A stretch of 64,000 nucleotides of DNA, from the NCBI GenBank assembly GCA_018060185.1, contig JAGOWQ010000002.1:1-64000 (forward strand), written 5' to 3'. Position numbers and translations under genes: made by a program. This stretch comes from Leptotrichiaceae bacterium (lineage in GTDB: Bacteria > Fusobacteriota > Fusobacteriia > Fusobacteriales > Leptotrichiaceae). Each line of letters opens with the position of its first letter. The first letter of the stretch is position 1. Positions 36,721-45,057 of the stretch are shown here, piece by piece. The notes under the pieces were generated by a model. That model ran no database searches. It was given only the letters and a program-made list of their open reading frames with translations, and was not told the origin of the DNA.

Positions 36721-37194
36721 TTATTTTACTGTAGTCGAATTATTTGTATTAGTTTCTTGAAAATTTATCATATTTTTTCCTCTATTTCCTCTTTCCAATA
36801 TTTCTAAAACTATTTGTGATTCCCCATTAGTCAATTTTTTCCCATTTTTAATCTTATTTTTGATTCCATCCATCTTTTCTGGGTCTGGTTTCTTAAAATC
36901 ATTTAAATTTTTTCTATTATTTTTATCTCCATCTATTGTATTTCTATTTCTTCTATGTCCACCTTTATTTTCCATCATATCTGCTGCTTCAGCCATTTCA
37001 GATTTTGTTGCTGTTCCATTTTTTAATTTATTTTTTAATTCTTCCATTCTTTGTGAGTTAAATTTTGGAACATCACTTGACATAGTATGAGTGTTTGGTA
37101 CTTTAGTCGAATTATTATTAATATTACTTGCTGCAAATACTGTTAAAGATGTTAATAATATTAAACCTACAACTATGTTCTTTTTATTTTTCAT
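36721..37194 (-). CDS. Small secreted protein with two KNK-[LI]-KNG repeats, divergent from a two-component system
   Basis: 157 residues: signal peptide with cleavage near TVFA (residue 21), then a hydrophilic, basic, low-complexity chain. Two similar helical segments are visible, residues 50-74 (MEELKNKLKNGTATKSEMAE) and 108-132 (MDGIKNKIKNGKKLTNGESQ), separated by an Arg/Asn/Gly-rich linker. No enzyme motif. The start at 37194 has AGGAGG six bases upstream; a frame seven codons longer lacks one. It is divergent from the response-regulator gene, an arrangement like CpxP or Spy beside an envelope-stress system. A stress-inducible periplasmic chaperone or sensor partner is only inferred. Confidence 0.74.
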   Translation of the reverse strand: MKNKKNIVVGLILLTSLTVFAASNINNNSTKVPNTHTMSSDVPKFNSQRMEELKNKLKNGTATKSEMAEAADMMENKGGHRRNRNTIDGDKNNRKNLNDFKKPDPEKMDGIKNKIKNGKKLTNGESQIVLEILERGNRGKNMINFQETNTNNSTTVK

Positions 37195-37384
37195 TTTATT
37201 TCCTCCTAATTTCATATTATTATTTTACTATGAGCTCTTACTCATTCTCAAAGTTATAATATCAATTATTTTTGTCAAATTTGTGTCTATTTACTTTATA
37301 ATTAATTTGAAAATTTTATTTTTATTGAATTTGTGATAAAATATATAAAATGTTATGGATTTTAAAAATAGGGGGAATATAATT

Positions 37385-38083
37385 ATGTGTAACATACTTA
37401 TTGCTGATGATAACAAACAAATTGCTGCTATTTTATCAGAGTATGCTAAAAAAAATGGATTCAAATCTTCTATTTCTTATGATGGAGAGGAAGCTTTAAA
37501 TGCTGTAAAAAATAACGACTTTGATATTATTTTACTTGATGTTATGATGCCTAAAAAAGACGGATTTGAAGTTTGCAAAGAAATAAGAAAATTTTCTAAT
37601 GTTCCTATTATTATGATTACTGCCAAAGGTGAGGATTATGAAAAGATAATGGGGCTTGACATTGGAGCAGACGATTATATTGTAAAACCATTTTCACCTG
37701 GTGAAGTAATTGCAAGAGTTAGAGCTATTTTAAGAAGAGTAATTCCCTTAGAGAGTAACAATGAAAATTCTTCTTCTAAAGTTTTTATTTTTGATAATCT
37801 TAATATTAATTTAAATAATTTTACTGTTACTATTGACACACAATTTGTATCTCTCACAAAAAAAGAAATTGAACTTTTATGGACTATAGCAAGTAATCCT
37901 AAAAAAGTATTTACTAGAGATGATTTATTAGACTCTATTTGGGGTTTTGATTATTTTGGAGATAGTCGTACGGTAGATTCTCATATAAAAAGGCTTCGTG
38001 CAAAATTAGATCATTATCCTCATGAAAAATGGAATATCAAGACTATCTGGGGAGTTGGGTACAAGTTTGAATCTAATGAATAG
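37385..38083 (+). CDS. OmpR-family response regulator
   Basis: 232 residues. Receiver domain with acidic pocket ADDN, phospho-acceptor Asp52 in ILLDVMMPKKDG, the Thr in MITAKGED and Lys101 in VKPFSPGE; C-terminal winged-helix DNA-binding domain with LTKKEIELLW, FTRDDLLDSIWG and RTVDSHIKRLRAKL. Transcription factor controlled by the kinase encoded ten bases downstream. The start used has AGGGGG nine bases upstream; an ATG ten codons earlier lacks a site. The promoter region, shared with the divergent small secreted protein, may be autoregulated. Confidence 0.95.
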   Translation: MCNILIADDNKQIAAILSEYAKKNGFKSSISYDGEEALNAVKNNDFDIILLDVMMPKKDGFEVCKEIRKFSNVPIIMITAKGEDYEKIMGLDIGADDYIVKPFSPGEVIARVRAILRRVIPLESNNENSSSKVFIFDNLNINLNNFTVTIDTQFVSLTKKEIELLWTIASNPKKVFTRDDLLDSIWGFDYFGDSRTVDSHIKRLRAKLDHYPHEKWNIKTIWGVGYKFESNE

Positions 38084-38093
38084 AAAGGAAAAA

Positions 38094-39632
38094 ATGATTT
38101 TATTTAGAAAATGGAATATAAAAACAAAAATTTTTTATAAATTAATATTTTATTTTGTAATTTCTCTATTACTTTTTTCTATTGTTGTTGGTGGTGTTTT
38201 TTCATCAATGTTTATAAAAAACACTGTTAATTTGACCAAAAAAAATCTAGAAATAAGAGCATTAAAAATATCTAGTATACTTTCTAGTGAGCCAGCAAAT
38301 AGAATTGAAAAAATGAAAGAAAATTTTAAAGAACAAAATAAAAATAAAATTCATTCAATCAGAAATTCGTCAAATCATATTAATGAACGTAGACGAAATA
38401 TGCGTTTGATAGAAGATATAGCTATGGCTGAGGTATGGTATGTAGATGCTAAAACTGGTGAAATTACACAAGGAAGATTTAATAGCAATACTCCTTCATC
38501 TTATTTAAAACTACCTCCAAATGCAGAAAATGTTATTGATGTTGCTTTAAAAGGGAAAATTAATACAAGCGAAAATTTTAGTCAATTTTTAACTAATAGA
38601 TCAATTACAATAGCAGCTCCAATTTTTGATCCTATTAATAAATCTTCAATTACAGGCGTTGTACTACTTCACTCCCCTATTTCTGATTTATCAGAGGCTC
38701 AAACAATGGGAATATACACTATTATTTTTAGTATAATAATTGCTTTAATTCTTGCCATTATTAGTTCTATTATATTATCTCTAAGTTTTTCAAAACCTTT
38801 AAACAAGATAAAAAGCACAGCTCTTTTATTATCCGATGGTGACTATACTGCAAAAACTAAAGTAAATCAAAGTGACGAAATTGGTGAATTAGCTAAAACT
38901 ATAGACGAATTATCAGAACGATTATTTATAAGCTCAAAAGAAAGTGAAAGATTTGAAAAAATGAGAAACGATTTTATAACTAATATATCTCATGAACTAA
39001 GAACTCCTATAACAGTTATTAGAGGTTCAATTGAAGCTATTTGTGATGGTATTATAACAGATGAAACTATGGTTAATGAATTTCATCAACAAATTTTATC
39101 TGACAGTATTCACTTACAAAATTTGGTTAATGATTTAATAGATTTAAATAAATTACAAAATTTTGATTTTCCTATAAAAAAATCAGAAATTAATTTATAT
39201 GATAGTATTAATGATTCTATTAGAAGTATGAGGCAATTAGCAAATAAAAAAAATATTGCTATTAACTATCTATCCTCAGATTCCAATGAATTATTATTTA
39301 ATGGAGATTATCAACGTATTCGACAAATGATTATTATAATTCTTGATAATGCTATAAAATTTTCTCCTAATGACAAAAATATAACTATAACTTCAGAAAA
39401 TAACGAAAATTATTATAATTTAGAAATATCCGACCAAGGAAAAGGTATCTCAGTAGAAAATACTGAAAAAATATTTGATAGATTCTATAAATCTCAAAAC
39501 GATAACAATGACGGTATGGGATTGGGACTTTCTATAGCAAAACAAATTGCTATTAGACATAATATAAATTTATCCGTCAAAAGTGAAGTTGATATTGGAA
39601 CAACTTTTTCTCTTAAATTCCCAAAAAATTAA
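38094..39632 (+). CDS. Sensor histidine kinase
   Basis: 512 residues in the inner membrane. Seen: first membrane segment about 14-38, a periplasmic sensor region of about 180 residues beginning with a basic stretch, second membrane segment about 203-232, HAMP with FSKPLNKIKSTALLLSDGDY, the phospho-acceptor His near 300 in NISHELRTPITVIRG, and the ATPase domain with N box DNAIKFSPND, G1 DQGKGIS and G2 GMGLGLSIA. The start has AAAGGA five bases upstream; a frame 24 codons longer overlaps the regulator gene and is rejected. Signal unknown. Confidence 0.95.
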   Translation: MILFRKWNIKTKIFYKLIFYFVISLLLFSIVVGGVFSSMFIKNTVNLTKKNLEIRALKISSILSSEPANRIEKMKENFKEQNKNKIHSIRNSSNHINERRRNMRLIEDIAMAEVWYVDAKTGEITQGRFNSNTPSSYLKLPPNAENVIDVALKGKINTSENFSQFLTNRSITIAAPIFDPINKSSITGVVLLHSPISDLSEAQTMGIYTIIFSIIIALILAIISSIILSLSFSKPLNKIKSTALLLSDGDYTAKTKVNQSDEIGELAKTIDELSERLFISSKESERFEKMRNDFITNISHELRTPITVIRGSIEAICDGIITDETMVNEFHQQILSDSIHLQNLVNDLIDLNKLQNFDFPIKKSEINLYDSINDSIRSMRQLANKKNIAINYLSSDSNELLFNGDYQRIRQMIIIILDNAIKFSPNDKNITITSENNENYYNLEISDQGKGISVENTEKIFDRFYKSQNDNNDGMGLGLSIAKQIAIRHNINLSVKSEVDIGTTFSLKFPKN

Positions 39633-39657
39633 TTTATGTATATTAAATAAATCTACT

Positions 39658-39686
39658 AAAGTAGGAGGAATAACCTCCTACTTTTT
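39658..39686. terminator. Bidirectional terminator between the histidine kinase and the ClbS-like gene
   Basis: Perfect 11-base stem AAAGTAGGAGG / CCTCCTACTTT, 5-base loop, T-run on the plus strand. The convergent position lets it end both transcripts. Confidence 0.93.
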
Positions 39687-39697
39687 AATATATTTTA

Positions 39698-40252
39698 TTA
39701 TTTTCTTTTTTGAGTAAATTTTACAACTTTTTGATGTGCTTTTAATTTTTTTATTGCCCAGTCATAATGACTAGAGGTTGCACTAATAAAATAAGATCCT
39801 AGAGTGTTATTGCTTATCCAATTGAAAAAACCTTTAGAAAATAATTCGTCCTCTGTAAATATTTCCAATAAACTTAATACATCATAATGAGAGCTATTTA
39901 GCAATTCTTGTGCTTCTTCTAATTTTGTATTTTCATGCTTTTTACAAAACATAACATTCATCTCACTGTATGTTCTCCAATTATATGGCGCTGGAATAAA
40001 AGATATTTTTTCATTCTTTTGATTAAAATTAACCCAATTAAGTAACAACTGATGCCATTCATATAAATGAATAAGCACATCTTTAAGATTTTTATCTCTT
40101 TTCCAATGAGACTCTTTATTCTTGTTATCTTTTGAAAAATCAAAAGATAACGATGCTCCATCTTCTATCAAATTAAAAATAATTAAATTCAATTTATCAT
40201 AATTTTCTTTTGCTAAATTTATTAATTTTAATTTTGTAGTCGGTCTACTCAT
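39698..40252 (-). CDS. ClbS/DfsB family protein (DUF1706)
   Basis: 184 residues predicted to form a DinB-like four-helix bundle. Seen: the N-terminal SRPTTKLKLINLAKENYDKL, the KNLKDVLIHLYEWHQLLLNW block that is the family hallmark, the FIPAPYNWRTYSEMN segment and late FNWISNNTLGSYFISATSSH with SHYDWAIKKLK. ClbS, the founding member, hydrolyses the cyclopropane of colibactin and protects DNA; most relatives are uncharacterised. AGGAGA precedes the ATG. It is the last gene of a minus-strand cluster with a GyrI-like and a DJ-1-like gene. Confidence 0.85.
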   Translation of the reverse strand: MSRPTTKLKLINLAKENYDKLNLIIFNLIEDGASLSFDFSKDNKNKESHWKRDKNLKDVLIHLYEWHQLLLNWVNFNQKNEKISFIPAPYNWRTYSEMNVMFCKKHENTKLEEAQELLNSSHYDVLSLLEIFTEDELFSKGFFNWISNNTLGSYFISATSSHYDWAIKKLKAHQKVVKFTQKRK

Positions 40253-40342
40253 ATTTTTTCTCCTATTTTGATATAAATAATAATTTTACAACTTTTTTAA
40301 ATATAATTATTTCAATAAAAATGAAAAGTCTAATAATATTTC

Positions 40343-40819
40343 TTATTTTATTCCAATATAAATATTTATCTCCATATTATTGTTATCATTTCCTTGTATG
40401 TACTCTTCAAAATCATAAGAAAATAATCTATCTAAATCATTTCCAAAACTACCCCAAAATTCATTCCAAAACTTTGTAACTTCAATATTAGGATTGCCAT
40501 AAATTGTAAATTTTGCATATTTTCCACTAGGTATAATTATTCTAGTAAGATTATTTGAAATGTAAGTGTTTTTATTTTCTACTTCGCAACCAATCAAATT
40601 ATTATATTCTAATTCATTTTCATTACTATAATTGTAATAAACTGATACAGTATTTTTATTAATTCTATCTCTAATATTTTTAATTTCTCCTATTCCATCT
40701 TCATTACAAAAATTTTTCCATAAGTTTTTTATTTTTTCAATAGTTGTATTGTCATTTTTCATCCTTTCTGATAATCCAACAATTATTTTTTCATCAATTT
40801 CTACTATTTTATATTCCAT
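40343..40819 (-). CDS. GyrI-like/effector-binding domain protein
   Basis: 158 residues consisting of a single GyrI-like (AraC effector-binding) domain: YKIVEIDEKIIVGLSERM opening strand, TIEKIKNLWKNF helix, VSVYYNYSNENELEYNNLIGCEV strands, IPSGKYAKFTIYGN and VTKFWNEFWGSF, then the acidic FEEYIQGND and closing strand. Relatives bind small molecules, inhibit gyrase (SbmC) or hydrolyse cyclopropanoid genotoxins. The start chosen is the ATG nine bases after AAAGGA; a frame 21 codons longer lies inside the upstream gene. It overlaps the DJ-1-like gene by 11 bases. Confidence 0.85.
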   Translation of the reverse strand: MEYKIVEIDEKIIVGLSERMKNDNTTIEKIKNLWKNFCNEDGIGEIKNIRDRINKNTVSVYYNYSNENELEYNNLIGCEVENKNTYISNNLTRIIIPSGKYAKFTIYGNPNIEVTKFWNEFWGSFGNDLDRLFSYDFEEYIQGNDNNNMEINIYIGIK

Positions 40820-41444
40820 TTTTTTCATTCCTTTCATTATATTTTTTATAAGCTTTTTCAAAACCTTTTGTATAAATATCATAGAACAACCTTATTTTTT
40901 CTTCAGGGATATCACCCAAAGCCTTCATTATATTCATAGCAAAATGAATTTCTCCTGTCCCTGTAGAAGTTACTATTTTTTTATCTATAATAGAATTTAT
41001 ATCTGTTTTTATACAATTTTCATGATTTTTATAATTTTTATTATTTTTTATTTCATTTAAATCATTTACTGTATGTTTACAATCATTTAAAAGACCATTT
41101 ATAGCTAAATATCTTGAAGCATCACAAATAGAACCTACTACTTTTTTATTTTCTTTAAATTTTTTTACTATATTAATTATTTTATTATTTGCTTCATTAT
41201 CTAAATTATTCCATGAATCTTTAGCTCCTATTAATACAATACCTGATGCATTATCATCAATATCATCAATCGTAATATCAGGTAAAACTTTTAAATTACC
41301 AATAGAAGTTTTTGTTTTTTTATCAACTGACGCATATTTTATAGAATAATTTAATGTAAATTCTTTACTATTTAATGCTAAAGAAACAAATGATACTTCC
41401 CAATCAGCAAATTTATCTAAAATAATAATTATCACTTCTTTCAT
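40809..41444 (-). CDS. DJ-1/PfpI family protein
   Basis: 211 residues with the class I glutamine-amidotransferase-like fold. Seen: VIIIILDKFADWEVSFVS with the conserved acidic residue, GIVLIGAKDSW, and the nucleophile elbow VVGSICDASRYLA with the reactive Cys near residue 106, then TSTGTGEIHFAMNI. Family members act as glyoxalases, deglycases or stress chaperones; the exact function cannot be read. The start has AAAGGA nine bases upstream. It overlaps the GyrI-like gene and is preceded by a PerR-type box and the WYL-regulator terminator. Confidence 0.87.
   Translation of the reverse strand: MKEVIIIILDKFADWEVSFVSLALNSKEFTLNYSIKYASVDKKTKTSIGNLKVLPDITIDDIDDNASGIVLIGAKDSWNNLDNEANNKIINIVKKFKENKKVVGSICDASRYLAINGLLNDCKHTVNDLNEIKNNKNYKNHENCIKTDINSIIDKKIVTSTGTGEIHFAMNIMKALGDIPEEKIRLFYDIYTKGFEKAYKKYNERNEKNGI
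40826..40843 (-). repeat. Copy 1 of an 18-base leader repeat (before the GyrI-like gene)
   Basis: AATATAATGAAAGGAATG on the minus strand, identical to 41451-41468. Together with the following nine bases up to the start codon, 25 of 27 positions match. It contains the ribosome-binding site. Confidence 0.8.
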
Positions 41445-41450
41445 TTTATC

Positions 41451-41468
41451 CATTCCTTTCATTATATT
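41451..41468 (-). repeat. Copy 2 of the 18-base leader repeat (before the DJ-1-like gene)
   Basis: Same 18 bases as 40826-40843, again carrying the AAAGGA ribosome-binding site at the same distance from the start codon. Confidence 0.8.
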
Positions 41469-41485
41469 AGACTTTTATTATTATC

Positions 41486-41500
41486 TTATAATTATTATAA
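41486..41500. promoter_or_regulatory. Fur/PerR-type box before the DJ-1/GyrI/ClbS genes
   Basis: TTATAAT-T-ATTATAA, an exact match to the PerR 7-1-7 consensus, 42 bases before the DJ-1-like start codon. It consists only of A and T in an AT-rich genome and its sequence also resembles -10 boxes, so it is weaker evidence than the ahpC box. The core promoter around it could not be resolved. Confidence 0.5.
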
Positions 41501-41502
41501 TA

Positions 41503-41532
41503 CAAAAAATATGACAACAGTGTGTCATATTT
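41503..41532 (-). terminator. Terminator after the WYL regulator
   Basis: Perfect 10-base stem AAATATGACA / TGTCATATTT, loop ACAGTG, six T on the minus strand. It starts six bases past the regulator's stop codon. Confidence 0.8.
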
Positions 41533-41537
41533 TATAT

Positions 41538-42443
41538 TTATTTTTCATATTTGTATTTTATTTTAACAATTTTTTCTAATATAATATTTTTTATTCTTTC
41601 GGGTTCTAAAATTCTTAAATGTTCTCCATAAGATAATAAATAACCATAAAGCCAATCATTTTCATAGTTTTCCATCAAAACTTCAAAATCTCCATTTTCC
41701 TTTTTTATTATATTTTCTTCACAGAACTCATCATAAACTCTGTATGCTTGTGATTTATCTATTTCTACTTTTATTTTAACTCCATTTAATTTATCATTTT
41801 TATTATTTATGTTAAATTCTTCTATTGATCTTTCAAAATTTCTTTCAGTCAAAACAAGTTCTTTTATCCTATTTATTTTAAACTGTCTTATATCTTTTTT
41901 TGTATGACAATAAGCAAAAAGATACCATGCCTTTTCTTTAAACCATATCTTTAAAGGTTCTACTATTCTATCATCTTTTTCACCTTTTGTATTATAATAC
42001 CTAAAATTTATTATTCTTTTATCCAATATAGCTTCTTTTATATTTTCAAACAGAGTATTATCATTATCTCCATATTTTGAAAATTCAACTTCTATCCATT
42101 TATTAGTAGATTTTCTATTAAATATGGAATTTAATTTTGATAGTATTTTATTATTATCAGGGTAGTTTAAAGCTTTTAGACTTTGAAGTGCGTATAATAT
42201 TTCATTCTGATCTTTATCACTTATTAATGCTCTATCCATAACATAATCTTCCATCAGCCTTATTCCACCATTTTTCCCTCTTTCAGAATAAATAGGAATT
42301 CCTGCAAACATTAAAGCTTCTATATCTCTATAAACTGTTCTTACAGATATTTCAAAATGTTTTGCTAATTTTTTTGCCGTGACATCTTTTTCATTAAGAA
42401 GAATCTGAACTATTTCAAATAATCTTGCCATTTGCATACTCAT
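41538..42443 (-). CDS. HTH/WYL-domain transcriptional regulator (YafY type)
   Basis: 301 residues. N-terminal winged helix-turn-helix (MARLFEIVQILLNEKDVTAK, HFEISVRTVYRDIEAL, GKNGGIRL), then a WYL domain near 145-225 with INFRYYNTKGEKDDRIVEPL, KAWYLFAYCHTKKDIRQFKI, and a C-terminal WCX-like end (LLSYGEHLRIL). WYL proteins sense ligands, often nucleic acid or damage signals, and regulate neighbouring genes. It lies directly upstream of the DJ-1, GyrI-like and ClbS-like genes on the same strand but behind its own terminator. ATG at 42443 preferred to an adjacent TTG. Confidence 0.9.
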   Translation of the reverse strand: MSMQMARLFEIVQILLNEKDVTAKKLAKHFEISVRTVYRDIEALMFAGIPIYSERGKNGGIRLMEDYVMDRALISDKDQNEILYALQSLKALNYPDNNKILSKLNSIFNRKSTNKWIEVEFSKYGDNDNTLFENIKEAILDKRIINFRYYNTKGEKDDRIVEPLKIWFKEKAWYLFAYCHTKKDIRQFKINRIKELVLTERNFERSIEEFNINNKNDKLNGVKIKVEIDKSQAYRVYDEFCEENIIKKENGDFEVLMENYENDWLYGYLLSYGEHLRILEPERIKNIILEKIVKIKYKYEK

Positions 42444-42574
42444 CAAATCACATCCATAAATTTTAATATTTAGTATTGTATCTTTTTATTTTCTAAATCT
42501 AATCATTTTATCTTGAATAATCATTAACTTATTAATATTTTACATTTAAACTTTATAATAATATATAAAAATAG

Positions 42575-43720
<1,146 letters not shown>

Positions 43721-43734
43721 TTAATATAAATATG

Positions 43735-43763
43735 TTGACAAATTCAAATATTAAATATAAAAT
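43735..43763 (+). promoter_or_regulatory. Promoter of the TetR-family gene
   Basis: TTGACA, 17-base spacer, TAAAAT, 30 bases before the start codon. Confidence 0.75.
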
Positions 43764-43793
43764 ACTATTAGATGTGAAATTAAGAGGTTTAAA

Positions 43794-44393
43794 ATGAATA
43801 AAGTTATTATTAAAAAAAATAATGTTATTAAAAAAAGTGCTAAATTATTTTATTATAACGGATATAAAAATACAAGTTTATCTGATATCTTAACGTCTTG
43901 TAATATTCCAAAAGGATCTTTTTACTATTATTTTAAAGGTGGAAAAGAAGAACTCTTATTGGAAGTAATCAAATATCACACAGAAAATTTAATAAATTTT
44001 TTCAATTATACAGTGGATGATCTGTCAATTTTCAAATTGAAAACTTTCTTTTTTCAATACTTTAATAATATTGAAAATAATAAATTTAATGGTGGAAGTC
44101 CTCTTGGAAATATTGCTATAGAACTTTCTGATATTAATGATACTGTCCGTTTAGAGCTTTCAAAATCTTATAGAAAAATCGAACTAAGATTTTCTTTTTT
44201 TCTGACAACATTAAAAAATAATTACAAAGAAAAATATCAGCATGTTGAACCTGAAATGTACGCAAGGATATTGGTTTCCCTTTTAGAAGGAACTATGTTA
44301 AAACTTAAAATTGAAAAAAGTGAAGATTCTATAACAGATTTTTTATCATTTTATGATAAAATTTTCAAATCATCTACTAAATATTTAGGATAA
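43794..44393 (+). CDS. TetR/AcrR-family transcriptional regulator
   Basis: 199 residues. N-terminal helix-turn-helix: KKSAKLFYYNGYKNTSLSDI, SCNIPKGSFYYYFKGGKEEL (the recognition helix and the FYYYF landmark). The C-terminal ligand domain has GGSPLGNIAIELSD, close to the TetR_C_6/YcdC-like pattern seen in quinone- or electrophile-sensing repressors such as NemR. Ligand and targets unknown: no efflux or reductase gene is adjacent. AAGAGG lies six bases before the ATG. Monocistronic with its own promoter and terminator. Confidence 0.9.
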   Translation: MNKVIIKKNNVIKKSAKLFYYNGYKNTSLSDILTSCNIPKGSFYYYFKGGKEELLLEVIKYHTENLINFFNYTVDDLSIFKLKTFFFQYFNNIENNKFNGGSPLGNIAIELSDINDTVRLELSKSYRKIELRFSFFLTTLKNNYKEKYQHVEPEMYARILVSLLEGTMLKLKIEKSEDSITDFLSFYDKIFKSSTKYLG

Positions 44394-44420
44394 AACGAGG
44401 ATATAAAAATCCTCGTTTTT
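44392..44420. terminator. Terminator after the TetR-family gene
   Basis: Stem AAAACGAGGAT / ATCCTCGTTTT, 6-base loop, T-run on both sides. It starts within the TetR stop codon and also faces the convergent small lipoprotein gene. Confidence 0.92.
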
Positions 44421-44426
44421 AATTTA

Positions 44427-44756
44427 CTAATCTTTATTATTGGTACTATATTCTTTTTTTTCAATAGATATTATGTTACCGTCTTCGGATACTTCTAGTA
44501 AGTAATAATTTTCTTCACTATACAGTACAACTTTCCAATCTCTATACCCTTTTTTATATATTCCCACATTTTTTTTAAGAATAATATCATTATAATTATT
44601 CTCTACTTTTTCTATACTTTTTTGAATTATTTCACTTCTTGATAAAACTTCCGAATCTGGAATGATTCTTTTTCCAACTGATGAGCAACTTAAAACAAAT
44701 ATAAACAAAATTATAATTACACTTTTAAAAATAAAAACTTTTTTTAATTTATCCAT
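44427..44756 (-). CDS. Small lipoprotein of unknown function
   Basis: 109 residues. A long hydrophobic signal (residues 8-22) ends in the lipobox VLSC (Cys near 24), and the mature part of about 85 residues contains a helix (EIIQKSIEKVENNYND) and strands (DWKVVLYSEENYYLLEVSED, NIISIEKKEY) that recall PepSY-like folds, without a firm match. Its ATG overlaps the stop codon of the upstream 70-residue gene by one base, so both are made together. No homologue recognised. Confidence 0.72.
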   Translation of the reverse strand: MDKLKKVFIFKSVIIILFIFVLSCSSVGKRIIPDSEVLSRSEIIQKSIEKVENNYNDIILKKNVGIYKKGYRDWKVVLYSEENYYLLEVSEDGNIISIEKKEYSTNNKD

Positions 44757-44968
44757 TAGTTTGACGCAACTTCTATATCAATATCAAAATGAATTTTTTT
44801 CTTTTCTTCATCTAAATATGATATTTTAATGTATTTCAGTGTCGCTCTTGGGTTTTCTGTTAAAACTTTATTTATATTCTCATTTATTTCATCAATTTTT
44901 TCAAAATGTTTAACCAAATCAGAAGTTTCAAACCCCTTTAATTGTAGATAATTAAACATATTAAACAT
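44756..44968 (-). CDS. Unknown 70-residue protein coupled to the small lipoprotein
   Basis: Cytoplasmic, no signal or membrane segment. A helical half (GFETSDLVKHFEKIDEINEN) is followed by two strands (TLKYIKISYLDEEKK, KIHFDIDIEVASN). The ATG has AAGGAGA and a good promoter upstream, and its stop codon overlaps the next start (TAATG), so it is a real gene. Function not recognised; co-expression with a lipoprotein hints at an envelope-related unit. Confidence 0.68.
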   Translation of the reverse strand: MFNMFNYLQLKGFETSDLVKHFEKIDEINENINKVLTENPRATLKYIKISYLDEEKKKIHFDIDIEVASN

Positions 44969-45017
44969 AATTTATCTCCTTCAGAATCAAATTTAAAAAT
45001 TTAATCTTTCTTATATG

Positions 45018-45046
45018 ATTATAACATTTTTAATTTTATTATACAA
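45018..45046 (-). promoter_or_regulatory. Promoter of the 70-residue protein/lipoprotein pair
   Basis: Minus strand: TTGTAT, 17-base spacer, TGTTATAAT (extended -10 with perfect TATAAT), 50 bases before the start codon, just past the nrnA stop codon. Confidence 0.7.
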
Positions 45047-45057
45047 ATATTTTAAAA

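Noticed and set aside
38022-38093. Longer start for the histidine kinase inside the response-regulator gene
   Set aside because: AAAGGA five bases before the ATG at 38094 and normal spacing to the first membrane segment favour the shorter form.
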